Origin: an uncultured Flavobacteriales bacterium
GTDB lineage: Bacteria > Bacteroidota > Bacteroidia > Flavobacteriales > Schleiferiaceae
Length of the DNA: 64,000 nt
NCBI GenBank assembly: GCA_913055685.1
Contig: CAJXKC010000001.1
Coordinates: forward strand, 868,001-932,000
Direction: 5' to 3'
The notes under the pieces were generated by a model that was not told the origin of the DNA, made no database searches, and saw nothing but the letters and a program-made list of their open reading frames with translations. A program made the translations under genes and the position numbers. This document shows positions 37,960-47,144 of the stretch, one piece after another. Every line of letters starts with the position of its first letter. Positions within the stretch are counted from its first letter, which is position 1.

Positions 37960-39678
37960 GTGTCTGGTTTAATATTCGACATATTATCCTTAATTGGTGC
38001 CTTGGGTCTCTTCATCTACGGAATGAAAGTGATGAGCGAGTCCATTCAGAAGTTTGCTGGTGCTCGTTTACGCAAGACTATGCGGGCCATGACCGCCAAT
38101 CGTAGCTTGGGGGTTTTCACGGGCTTTACCCTTACCGGAATTTTACAATCTTCATCGGCCACCACGGTGATGATCATCAGCTTTGTGAATGCCGGTCTTA
38201 TCAGTTTGGAGCAATCGGTAGGAGTAATTATGGGGGCCAATTTAGGAACCACCGTTACCGCCTGGCTAGTAGCTCTGTTGGGGATGGGAAAATTTTCCAT
38301 ATCCGCTTTAAGCTTACCCATTTTAGCGATTGCATTTCCAATGATCTTCCTTTCTAAGGAAAGACTCCGTTTGTACGGAGAGGCCATCTTTGGTTTTGCG
38401 ATTTTATTTATAGGTTTATCCTTTATGCGGGATGCCTTGCCTTCATGGCAAGACAATCAGATAATTCTCGATTTTTTACAGCAATTCGATTATCGTCATA
38501 GCAACTACCTGCATAACCTAGGCATTAGCTTTTTATTTGTACTGTTCGGAATGGTGGCCACCTTCCTCTTGCAGTCTTCTTCTGCGGCAATGGCCTTAAC
38601 CATTGTCTTTACCGCTGATGGCTTAATAAGTTTCCCTTTAGCGGCTGCAATAATTCTCGGCGAGAATATTGGTACCACCTTTACTGCTAATATTGCCGCT
38701 GTAGTGGGTAATGTCTATGCCAAGCGAAGTGCGAGAACGCATTTATTATTTAATGTAGTAGGGGTATTATGGGCCCTCTTGCTCTTTCCGTTTTTCCTAG
38801 ATTTTATTGCCTTCCTAAGTAAATTACTCTTTAATGGGAACCCCTTTGAGGATACCGCAAGTATTCCACTGGCTTTAAGTTTATTTCATACCCTTTTTAA
38901 CTTATTTAACCTCATTCTTTTCTTTAACCTCGTTGGGCTCTTGGTTAAACTGGCAACTTGGATGGTCCCTAGTCGTGGTAGTGAGGATGAGTTGTTTGGT
39001 CTCGATTACATCGGCTCCAGCCTTATGGCCACTCCCGAGCTTTCAATTATGGAGGCGCGCAAGGAGTTGGTAAAGTTTGCCGACCTAATACGGAAAGCTT
39101 ATAAATACATTCCATTATTAATCACCGAAATGGACGAGCGTAAGCTAAAATCTTACGTGAATAAGCTTCAGAAATACGAGGATATTTCGGATCGTATGGA
39201 GGTGGAGATTTCCAATTACCTGTCTAAGCTTAGTCAGAGTGAACTTAGCCTCGAAGGCACCAGCAAGGTGCGAGGGATGTTACATGTAGCGAACTACCTC
39301 GAGCGTATCGGCGACATTTATTTAGAGGTAAGCCGTAACCTAACCCATCGCAAGGAGCAAAAAGCCTATTTCACTCCTGATATGCGTAATCAGGTGATGC
39401 AATTATCGGAATTGGTTTCGCGGTGCTTGGATTTAATGGTGAAGAATGTGGATCTAAGTTCGGGTGTTCAAGACTTAGAGGAAACAAAGCGAGTGGAGCG
39501 TGAAGTGACGGAACTTTTCACCAAACTAAAAAGTGATTACATCCATAAAGTAGAAAAGGGTAAATACCGTATTCAGAGTGGTATGTATTACGCCGATTTA
39601 CTCGCGGAGATGGAGCGTATTGCCGACCATGCCACCAATGTGAGTACTACTTTTTTGAAAAGTCAGTTAAGCGATTAA
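37960..39678 (+). CDS. Na/Pi cotransporter family protein with C-terminal PhoU-like domain
   Basis: GALGLFIYGMKVMSESIQKFAG; TGILQSSSATTVMIISFVNAGLI; GENIGTTFTAN. GTG 37960 preferred because ATG 37933 lies in the terminator stem. Confidence 0.92.
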   Translation: MSGLIFDILSLIGALGLFIYGMKVMSESIQKFAGARLRKTMRAMTANRSLGVFTGFTLTGILQSSSATTVMIISFVNAGLISLEQSVGVIMGANLGTTVTAWLVALLGMGKFSISALSLPILAIAFPMIFLSKERLRLYGEAIFGFAILFIGLSFMRDALPSWQDNQIILDFLQQFDYRHSNYLHNLGISFLFVLFGMVATFLLQSSSAAMALTIVFTADGLISFPLAAAIILGENIGTTFTANIAAVVGNVYAKRSARTHLLFNVVGVLWALLLFPFFLDFIAFLSKLLFNGNPFEDTASIPLALSLFHTLFNLFNLILFFNLVGLLVKLATWMVPSRGSEDELFGLDYIGSSLMATPELSIMEARKELVKFADLIRKAYKYIPLLITEMDERKLKSYVNKLQKYEDISDRMEVEISNYLSKLSQSELSLEGTSKVRGMLHVANYLERIGDIYLEVSRNLTHRKEQKAYFTPDMRNQVMQLSELVSRCLDLMVKNVDLSSGVQDLEETKRVEREVTELFTKLKSDYIHKVEKGKYRIQSGMYYADLLAEMERIADHATNVSTTFLKSQLSD

Positions 39679-40208
39679 TTAATCGCGATAGCCTCGCCAA
39701 TAATTCGCTTGCTCTGGTGACCGGCTCGGTCAACCAACATTAATTCAAAACGAATAGAGTCGGTATTGTTTACCGGATAGTTAGCATAATCAAAAGGAGT
39801 GGTGATGTCGCCTTCCAAGGTTTTGTTTTGTCCTTCGGGGGTCAGATTTGGCAGAATATTATGGAAGGGTAAGCAAGAGTCGGTAGGCGGTATTTCACGA
39901 TACTGGCCAGCAACCCTTTCGAAATAATAAATGAAAAGATCATAGCGCTCTAAGAAGCGACTGTAATTATCGAGGTCGCAAGTATCCGAATTAGAACTTC
40001 CTTCTCGACCAATATCTCCATCACCATCGGTAAAGTAAACCGTTAAATCGATTACCCTTCGGTTATCGGCACTATCGCCTAAATAGCGAATGCTGGCTTC
40101 CCGCCACTGAAGGTTAGGTTCATCGCCAAACTTTTGATCTTGCTCGCAGGCGAAAAGTCCCAGCAAAATGCCAAAGGAGAGTAGTATTTTAGCTCTTGAG
40201 AAACGCAT
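39675..40208 (-). CDS. Hypothetical lipoprotein
   Basis: MRFSRAKILLSFGILLGLFACEQDQ lipobox; start at ATG 40208; DGDGDIG. Confidence 0.65.
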   Translation of the reverse strand: MRFSRAKILLSFGILLGLFACEQDQKFGDEPNLQWREASIRYLGDSADNRRVIDLTVYFTDGDGDIGREGSSNSDTCDLDNYSRFLERYDLFIYYFERVAGQYREIPPTDSCLPFHNILPNLTPEGQNKTLEGDITTPFDYANYPVNNTDSIRFELMLVDRAGHQSKRIIGEAIAIN

Positions 40209-41231
40209 ATGTTTACAAACGTACAAGAAGCGGAAAAAATTTCTGCTTATTCCTATATAAAAGAAACGCTGCTCGAGTCTAAAAAGTTGGATTTCGAGGA
40301 CTTGGCCTTGCAAGTTTTTCAAATCCAGGCCGAGCATAATCCTATTTATGCCCAGTGGTTAAAGCTTTTGGGAAAGTCGCCATCCGCCGTAAGGCAACTA
40401 GAGGATATCCCCTTTTTACCGATCGATTTTTTTAAGTCCAAGCGCCTTTCCATTTTTAAAGAAGAACCTAATTATTTTTTTCAAAGTTCCGGAACCGGCG
40501 GCTATGGTCAGAGTAAACATGCCGTTTACAGCGAAGTCTTGTACGACTCTATAACTGACCAGGGTTTTGAAGCTTTTTATGGTCCGATTAAGGACTTTAC
40601 TGTTTTGGCTTTGCTGCCCGCTTATTTGGAGCGTAAAGGATCAAGTTTGGTGCGGATGGCGGATCGTTTTATAAAAGCTTCCGCTGATGAAGATTCGGGC
40701 TTCTTCCTAAATGACTACGCCGCCTTAGCAGAATTATTGGCCAGGAAAAAACAGGAAGGGAGAAAGGTGCTTTTATTAGGCGTGAGTTTTGCTCTTTGGG
40801 ATTTAGCCGAAGCCTTTCCACAAGACTTATCGGGTACCCTAATTATGGAAACCGGCGGGATGAAAGGCCGTCGCAAGGAACTATTACGCCAAGACTTACA
40901 TGCCATTTTAAAAGAGGCTTTTAAGGTAGAGGCCATTCATTCTGAGTATGGAATGACCGAGCTATTTTCCCAAGCCTATAGTAAAGGGGAGGGCTTATTT
41001 AAAGCTACCGATACTTTAAGAGTTTTTGTGCGCGAAATGGAAGACCCTTTTAGCTGGGCGAGAGTAGGTAAAAGCGGTGGATTAAACCTCATTGACCTAG
41101 CTAATTTGGATAGCTGTGCCTTTATCGAAACTCAAGATTTGGGCCGTAAATTTGAGGATGGTAGTTTCGAAATCTTGGGTCGCTTCGATCGGGCAGAGGT
41201 TCGAGGTTGTAATCTTATGATAGGAGGCTAA
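40209..41231 (+). CDS. LuxE-like acyl-protein synthetase/acyltransferase family protein
   Basis: LALQVFQIQAEHNPIYAQWLKLLGKSPSAVRQLEDIPFLPIDFFKSKRL; FQSSGTGGYGQSKHAVYS; HSEYGMTELFSQAYS. Confidence 0.8.
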   Translation: MFTNVQEAEKISAYSYIKETLLESKKLDFEDLALQVFQIQAEHNPIYAQWLKLLGKSPSAVRQLEDIPFLPIDFFKSKRLSIFKEEPNYFFQSSGTGGYGQSKHAVYSEVLYDSITDQGFEAFYGPIKDFTVLALLPAYLERKGSSLVRMADRFIKASADEDSGFFLNDYAALAELLARKKQEGRKVLLLGVSFALWDLAEAFPQDLSGTLIMETGGMKGRRKELLRQDLHAILKEAFKVEAIHSEYGMTELFSQAYSKGEGLFKATDTLRVFVREMEDPFSWARVGKSGGLNLIDLANLDSCAFIETQDLGRKFEDGSFEILGRFDRAEVRGCNLMIGG

Positions 41232-41274
41232 CAAAGGCTATTCACTTTCCTTATCTTCACATAAAATATTTTTC

Positions 41275-42018
41275 ATGCGATCACTTTTGCTTGTTATTTG
41301 TCTCACGCTAGGATCTGCCTTAAGTGCACAGATCCTGGAAGAAAATACTCAGCTGCTGAGCGCTGCTCGCGGCGATGCGGCCTTTGAGCTAAACGCCGGG
41401 GAGCATATTTATACCTATCAAGGAGAAGATGGCTGGTATAAGGCCCGTAAAATGGTATACCTTAAGGCGGCAGATATCGACGAAAACCGCCTTCGCGCCG
41501 GAGCTAAATTATACAATGAAGACGAAGAAGAAATCGGTAAGAGTATTGTGGAATTAAAGCTCTATGAACTTGATACCATTGAAGCCTTTCGTGGCGATAA
41601 TTCGTACCGGGCCATTATTCAAGGCTATGTTTTTGAAACTAAATTAGAGGACGGCTCCGTGCCTGAAGAACGCTTGGGAGCTATAATGGCAACCAAAAAC
41701 CGTACTCAGCAACAAGAAATGTTTGCCGAATTATGGGCGAATAATGAGGCCGAAAATGAAGAGGTAGGGGAGTACAATGTTTGGGTGATTTACGAAAACG
41801 ATAAAACCACCCGCGAGAACAAAGACTTCCGTTTAATTATGGTCTTTCGAGGAAAAGCAACACCTTATGCGGTTATTACTAATGATCATGAAGTCGAGCT
41901 TCCTAAGGTAAAGGAAGTTTGGGAAGACGGAGAGTTCAAGATTCAATACCTGTTTAAGGCTTCGGCCTCGCAAAAGGAAAAGATTGAGGAACTTATATAT
42001 AAGTACTTAGCCTTATAA
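41275..42018 (+). CDS. Hypothetical secreted protein
   Basis: Signal peptide MRSLLLVICLTLGSALSAQ; no recognised family. Confidence 0.6.
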   Translation: MRSLLLVICLTLGSALSAQILEENTQLLSAARGDAAFELNAGEHIYTYQGEDGWYKARKMVYLKAADIDENRLRAGAKLYNEDEEEIGKSIVELKLYELDTIEAFRGDNSYRAIIQGYVFETKLEDGSVPEERLGAIMATKNRTQQQEMFAELWANNEAENEEVGEYNVWVIYENDKTTRENKDFRLIMVFRGKATPYAVITNDHEVELPKVKEVWEDGEFKIQYLFKASASQKEKIEELIYKYLAL

Positions 42019-42024
42019 AAAAAG

Positions 42025-42053
42025 AAAGCCCCGATAATTCGGGGCTTTTTAAT
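42025..42053. terminator. Bidirectional intrinsic terminator
   Basis: AAAGCCCCG-ataatt-CGGGGCTTT between convergent genes. Confidence 0.88.
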
Positions 42054-42054
42054 T

Positions 42055-43347
42055 TTAGCTTAGTCGCACGAGGTAATAGTTCTTTTTTCCTTTTTGGGCC
42101 AATATGAACTTAGCACTAATTAGGTCGGTTTTATCAATTTGCTTATCGATGCCAACTTTGGTTTTATTGATGCTGACGCCATTAGCCTGAGTCATTTTTC
42201 GGGCTTCACCTTTTGAGGGGAAGATCTGAGTTTTTTCGGCCAGGAAGCTTACGATATCAATTCCATTCTCAAGGTCCGCCGCACTGATTTCAAACTGAGG
42301 AACACCTTTAAAAACATCCAAAAGAGTTTCTTCATCTAGTTCTCTCAGGTCTTCTTCGGTGCTTTTTCCGAATAAGATTTGTGAGGCCTTTAAGGCTCGA
42401 TCTAAGGCAGCACTGCCGTGAACCATAGTGGTAACCTCTTCGCCTAATTTACTTTGGAGCTTGCGCTGATGAGGAGCTTCTTTATGTTCTGCTAACAAGG
42501 CCTCGATCTCCTCTTTGCTAAGCATGGTAAAGATCTTAATATAGCGCTCCGCATCATCGTCGGAGGTGTTTAACCAAAATTGGTAGAATTTATAGGGACT
42601 GGTGTATTTGGCTGAAAGCCATACGTTTCCTTCTTCGGTTTTACCGAATTTACCACCATCCGCTTTGGTGATAAGCGGACAGGTTAAGGCAAAAGCTTCA
42701 CCACTCTCCTTACGACGAATCAATTCGGTTCCAGTGGTGATATTACCCCATTGGTCGGATCCTCCCATTTGAAGGCGGCAATTGAACTCACGGTAAAGAT
42801 GTAGGAAGTCGTAGCCCTGCACTAATTGGTAAGTGAATTCCGTGAAAGACATGCCCTCACCCTCGCCGCTAAGGCGCTTCTTTACCGAATCCTTAGCCAT
42901 CATGTAATTTACGGTGAGGTGCTTGCCCACATCGCGGATGAAGTCTAAAAAGCTAAAGTCTTTCATCCAATCGTAGTTGTTTACAAGCAGCGCCGCATTG
43001 GGAGCCTCGCTGTCGAAGTCCAAGAAAAGGGAAAGTTGGGCTTTAATCGAATCCTGATTATGACGCAGAGCTGCTTCGTCTAAGAGGTTACGCTCTTTGC
43101 TTTTTCCCGATGGATCACCAATCATACCGGTAGCTCCGCCTACCAAGGCAATCGGTCGATGCCCGGCGTTTTGGAAGTGCTTAAGCATCATAATACTCAC
43201 CAGGTGACCAATATGCAAGGAGTCGGCCGTAGGGTCTATTCCTACATAAGCCGAAGTCATTTCTTTGGCTAATTGTTCCTCGGTTCCAGGCATGGAGTTA
43301 TGTAACATACCCCTCCAGCGTAATTCTTCTACGAAATTGCTCATCAT
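42055..43347 (-). CDS. tyrS: Tyrosyl-tRNA synthetase
   Basis: [36 protein letters not shown]; start [13 protein letters not shown] preferred over TTG 43353. Confidence 0.98.
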   Translation of the reverse strand: MMSNFVEELRWRGMLHNSMPGTEEQLAKEMTSAYVGIDPTADSLHIGHLVSIMMLKHFQNAGHRPIALVGGATGMIGDPSGKSKERNLLDEAALRHNQDSIKAQLSLFLDFDSEAPNAALLVNNYDWMKDFSFLDFIRDVGKHLTVNYMMAKDSVKKRLSGEGEGMSFTEFTYQLVQGYDFLHLYREFNCRLQMGGSDQWGNITTGTELIRRKESGEAFALTCPLITKADGGKFGKTEEGNVWLSAKYTSPYKFYQFWLNTSDDDAERYIKIFTMLSKEEIEALLAEHKEAPHQRKLQSKLGEEVTTMVHGSAALDRALKASQILFGKSTEEDLRELDEETLLDVFKGVPQFEISAADLENGIDIVSFLAEKTQIFPSKGEARKMTQANGVSINKTKVGIDKQIDKTDLISAKFILAQKGKKNYYLVRLS

Positions 43348-43363
43348 CTTCAATTGTGGCCCA

Positions 43364-43371
43364 CAAAATTA
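43364..43371 (-). promoter_or_regulatory. -7 box TAATTTTG for tyrS
   Basis: Exact TAnnTTTG on - strand. Confidence 0.5.
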
Positions 43372-43445
43372 GGGCTTAGAATCCTTTGGCAAAGCATTAT
43401 TTAGGGGGATTTGATATTTCCTTAGCTTCGCAAAAAGATTTTTTA

Positions 43446-44465
43446 ATGCGGCATACCGTTAGTGGAGCAACTGGCTTAGTAGGGTCACATCTGGTGATGG
43501 AGCTTTTAAAGGCTGGTAAAAGCGTGCGCGCTTTGCACCGGGCAAATTCGGACAAGTCATTATTGAAGCGAGTGTTTCAATATTATGGCGAGGATTTAAG
43601 TCATTATGAAGCGCAACTCGAGTGGCAGGAAGCCGATTTATTGGATCCTTTTGAAGTTGATTCGGCAGTAGAAGGGTCAGAGGTCTTTTATCACTGTGCC
43701 GCTTTAGTGAGTTTTAATCCCAAGGATAAACAAGCGCTAATCATAGATAATGCAAAGATGACCGCCAATGTGGTTAATGCCGCCTTGCATTTTAAGGTGC
43801 CGCGTTTTGTGCACGTTAGTTCGGTAGCCGCCCTAGGCCGTAAACCTGAACAGAAGGAGTTTGATGAAGAGAGTCACTGGGTAGAGAGTAAGCAAAACTC
43901 CAATTATTCCAAAGGAAAATATGCAGCCGAGCTGGAAGTTTGGCGCGGTATTGAGGAAGGCCTTTCGGCTGGAATAGTTAACCCATGTATAATTTTAGGT
44001 CCGGGTACCTGGTCGGGCGGCTCGGCGGCAATTTTCAGGAATGTTGCCGAGGGTTTTAAGTTTTACACCAAAGGCATCAACGCTTTTGTAGATGTCCGCG
44101 ATGTAGTGAAGGCAATTTTAATTTTAGCCGATCGACCCGAGCTCAAAGAGCGATTTGTTATTGCTGCCGAGAACTGGACCTATGAAAAGGTCTTTAAGCA
44201 AATTGCGGAGGCGATGGGAAAGCCAGCTCCGAGCATTGAGGTAAAACCCTGGATGGCAGCTTTTGCCTGGCGCTGGGAAGCCGTAAAAAGTCGTATTACC
44301 GGTAAGGCACCCCTGGTTACCAAGGAAACGAGCCGCACTTCGCTAAATAGCTATTACTACAAGAACGACAATGCCAAGGAAGTTTTGGGGATGGACTTTC
44401 GTGACTTGAAGGAAAGTATTCAGTTTATAGCAGAATGCTATCTAAAGGAACATAGGCTTAATTAG
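43446..44465 (+). CDS. NAD-dependent epimerase/dehydratase (SDR)
   Basis: VSGATGLVGSHLVMELLKAGKSVRALHR; FVHVSSVAALG; NYSKGKYAAELEVWR. Confidence 0.85.
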   Translation: MRHTVSGATGLVGSHLVMELLKAGKSVRALHRANSDKSLLKRVFQYYGEDLSHYEAQLEWQEADLLDPFEVDSAVEGSEVFYHCAALVSFNPKDKQALIIDNAKMTANVVNAALHFKVPRFVHVSSVAALGRKPEQKEFDEESHWVESKQNSNYSKGKYAAELEVWRGIEEGLSAGIVNPCIILGPGTWSGGSAAIFRNVAEGFKFYTKGINAFVDVRDVVKAILILADRPELKERFVIAAENWTYEKVFKQIAEAMGKPAPSIEVKPWMAAFAWRWEAVKSRITGKAPLVTKETSRTSLNSYYYKNDNAKEVLGMDFRDLKESIQFIAECYLKEHRLN

Positions 44466-44467
44466 GC

Positions 44468-44857
44468 TCATTCTTCCTTTTCTTCGTCGAGGTCGGAGGC
44501 CTTAGCGCCTTGCTTACTGCTAATTTTACTGAGTTCCAAAATGACCTTTTCGTACATGCGATCCATTTTCTCCGCATTTTTATTGTAGAAGTCAAATGAG
44601 GAATCGTATTGCGCTTCAGTGATGCCGTATTTTTCCCAAAGGAAATTGTAGTGGTCGATAGCATAAAGGCTGTCGCCCAGTACTTTTTTGCCGATGCGCG
44701 CTCCTTCTATTATATGCACATCGACCAATATTTCGGTCATCTTAGCTTCAGGTATGACCCAATCGGGGTTTGGCGTCTCTTTTTTAGGCGCTTGGGGGCT
44801 GTTGCAGGCTCCAAGGCTTAGAGCCAGTAAAACGATGTACCAAGGTTTAACGGTCAA
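44468..44857 (-). CDS. DUF4296-like lipoprotein
   Basis: LSLGACNSPQ; WVIPEAKMTEILVDVHIIEGAR. Confidence 0.75.
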   Translation of the reverse strand: MTVKPWYIVLLALSLGACNSPQAPKKETPNPDWVIPEAKMTEILVDVHIIEGARIGKKVLGDSLYAIDHYNFLWEKYGITEAQYDSSFDFYNKNAEKMDRMYEKVILELSKISSKQGAKASDLDEEKEE

Positions 44858-46190
44858 ATTCTAATCTTTGGGCAGCACGGTTTTCTAAAACCTTACCATT
44901 TTCATAAACGAGTGAACCATTAACAAAAGTATGGCTAACTCTGGCGCGGAAGGTAGTGCCCTCGAAAGGAGACCAGCCACATTTGTAAAGTATATTTTCC
45001 TTGGTTACACTCCAAGGTCGACTCGGGTCAACAATAGTGATATCCGCCCAATAGCCTTCGCGGATAAAGCCACGCTCTTTGATGTTGAAGAGGATTGCAG
45101 GGTTGTGACAAGCTTTTTGCACCATCATTTCGATGCTCATTCTCTCATCACGCACAAACTCCATCATGGCCGGCAACCAATGCTGAACCAAGGGACCGCC
45201 GCTAGGGGCAGAGGTGTAAGGATTCTGCTTTTCCTCCAAAGTATGAGGAGCGTGGTCGGTAGCCATTACATCAATGCGGCCATCGATTACTGCTTTTAAT
45301 ATTTCCTCACGATCACGCGACTCTTTAACCGCTGGGTTCCATTTTATGAGGGAGCCTTTGCTAGCGTAGTCTTCATCACTAAACCACAAGTGGTGGATAC
45401 AGGCTTCGGCGGTAATTCTCTTTTTCTCTAATGGCAGACTGTTATCGAAAAGATCACATTCTTCTGCCGTAGAAATATGGAAAACGTGTAATCGGGTATT
45501 ATGCTTTTTGGCTAATTCAACCGCTAGGCGAGAAGATTTAATGCAGGCTTCGCGGCTGCGAATTAAGGGGTGCATTTCCATGGGAATGTCATCGCCATAC
45601 TTCGCTATAGCTTCTTCCATGTTTTTTCGGATGGTTTCCTCATCCTCACTGTGGGTGATAACGGGAATCTTAACCTCCGAGAAAATTGCCTCCAAAGCTT
45701 TTGCATCGTCCACAAGCATATTGCCAGTGCTACTGCCCATAAAGACTTTTACGGCAGGTACTTTGGTAGGATCTATTTTACGAAGCTCCTCAATATTGTC
45801 GTTTGCTCCACCAATATTAAAGCCATAATTGGCCCAAGCTGTTTCTGCGGCAATAGCATACTTTTCTTCCAGCTTTTCAATGGTAGTAGCCGCAGGCTTA
45901 GTGTTGGGTTGTTCAATAAAAGAAGTAACTCCCCCTGCCACCGCAGCGCGTGACTCACTGTAAATATTCCCTTTATGAGTTAAGCCAGGCTCACGAAAGT
46001 GCACTTGGTCGTCGATTAAGCCAGGTAAGATAAAGCTGCCTGCCGCATCAATAACAATAGTGTCGCTATCACGCTGATTAAGATGCATATCTATTTCCGC
46101 GATTCGACCATCTTCAATGTATATATCCTTCTCCGTGATTTCGCCTTCATTTACAAGGCGACCGTTTTTAATTAAAAACTTCCTTTTCAT
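44847..46190 (-). CDS. pyrC: Dihydroorotase
   Basis: FILPGLIDDQVHFREPGLTHKGNIYSESRAAVAGGVTSFIEQPNT; MATDHAPHTLEEK. Confidence 0.93.
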   Translation of the reverse strand: MKRKFLIKNGRLVNEGEITEKDIYIEDGRIAEIDMHLNQRDSDTIVIDAAGSFILPGLIDDQVHFREPGLTHKGNIYSESRAAVAGGVTSFIEQPNTKPAATTIEKLEEKYAIAAETAWANYGFNIGGANDNIEELRKIDPTKVPAVKVFMGSSTGNMLVDDAKALEAIFSEVKIPVITHSEDEETIRKNMEEAIAKYGDDIPMEMHPLIRSREACIKSSRLAVELAKKHNTRLHVFHISTAEECDLFDNSLPLEKKRITAEACIHHLWFSDEDYASKGSLIKWNPAVKESRDREEILKAVIDGRIDVMATDHAPHTLEEKQNPYTSAPSGGPLVQHWLPAMMEFVRDERMSIEMMVQKACHNPAILFNIKERGFIREGYWADITIVDPSRPWSVTKENILYKCGWSPFEGTTFRARVSHTFVNGSLVYENGKVLENRAAQRLEFDR

Positions 46191-46200
46191 GGATTAAATC

Positions 46201-46929
46201 TTATTGATGTCTTCCGAGAAGACTGCGAAGCTTGAGTTTTAATACGCCAAATACGGCTTCATTTATAATACCTGAGGTCATCTTAGACTCTCCCAGGCTA
46301 CGGTCGGTAAAGATTACGGGTATCTCCTTAATCTTAAAGCCAAATTTATAAGTGATAAACTTCATTTCAATTTGGAAGGCATAACCTACAAAGCGAATTT
46401 TTTTGAAGTTCATTTTTTCTAAAACAGCCCGTCGGTAACAAACGAATCCTGCGGTAGTATCTTCGATTGGCATGCCGAGGATAAAACGTACATAGCGAGA
46501 GGCAAAATAGCTTAGCAGGACTCTGCTCATTGGCCAGTTTACCACATTTACTCCTTTTACATAGCGAGAGCCAATTGCCATATCAAAACCATCGTCCCTA
46601 CAAGTAGCGTATAGTCGCTCCAAGTCTTTTGGGTCGTGTGAAAAGTCGGCGTCCATTTCAAAGATGTACTGGTAATCGCGCTCTAAGGCCCAAGAGAAGC
46701 CAGCGAGATAGGCAGTACCTAAGCCTTGCTTTCCCTTTCGGGGAAGTAGGAAAAGGCGATGCTCGTATTCACCTTGGAGGTGTTTTACGATTTCTTGAGT
46801 ACCATCGGGAGAATTGTCGTCTACAATTAAAACGTGAAAATCGGTGTGTAAGGAGAATACCGTGCGCAAAATGCGCTCGATGTTTTCCTTTTCGTTATAG
46901 GTTGGTATGACGACTAAAGCCTCTTGCAA
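46201..46929 (-). CDS. DPM1-like polyprenol-phosphate glycosyltransferase (GT2)
   Basis: EALVVIPTYNEKENIERIL; LIVDDNSPDGTQEIV; FEMDADFSHDPKDL. TTG 46929 preferred; TTG 46950 lies in the -7 box. Confidence 0.9.
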   Translation of the reverse strand: MQEALVVIPTYNEKENIERILRTVFSLHTDFHVLIVDDNSPDGTQEIVKHLQGEYEHRLFLLPRKGKQGLGTAYLAGFSWALERDYQYIFEMDADFSHDPKDLERLYATCRDDGFDMAIGSRYVKGVNVVNWPMSRVLLSYFASRYVRFILGMPIEDTTAGFVCYRRAVLEKMNFKKIRFVGYAFQIEMKFITYKFGFKIKEIPVIFTDRSLGESKMTSGIINEAVFGVLKLKLRSLLGRHQ

Positions 46930-46947
46930 GGGGGTAAAATTGGGGAG

Positions 46948-47007
46948 CAAAAATAAGTATTAATGTGCTACTTAAGGCGGATTAAACAGATTTTAAGAGC
47001 TTGTTAA
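46948..47007 (-). promoter_or_regulatory. Phased TTAA direct repeats ending at -7 box TATTTTTG
   Basis: - strand: TTAACA-5-TTAAAA-5-TTAATC-4-TTAAGT-6-TTAATA-2-TATTTTTG. Confidence 0.5.
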
Positions 47008-47092
47008 GCTTTCTAAATGGAGTAAAAACTAAGTCTTTTAAACGAGCTCAGGCTGCTTTTAGTTTAGCGTGGTGTATTCTCTGTCTTTGGAG

Positions 47093-47125
47093 CAAAAAAA
47101 AGCCCCAGCAAATAGCTAGGGCTAA
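47093..47125 (-). terminator. Intrinsic terminator after sdhB
   Basis: AGCCC...GGGCT stem with T-tract on - strand. Confidence 0.7.
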
Positions 47126-47144
47126 GTACTTAATAAAGCTAAAT

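Noticed and set aside
44931-45958. Several ORFs overlapping dihydroorotase (44931, 45508, 45570, 45773)
   Set aside because: All lie within a confident pyrC CDS and lack independent support.
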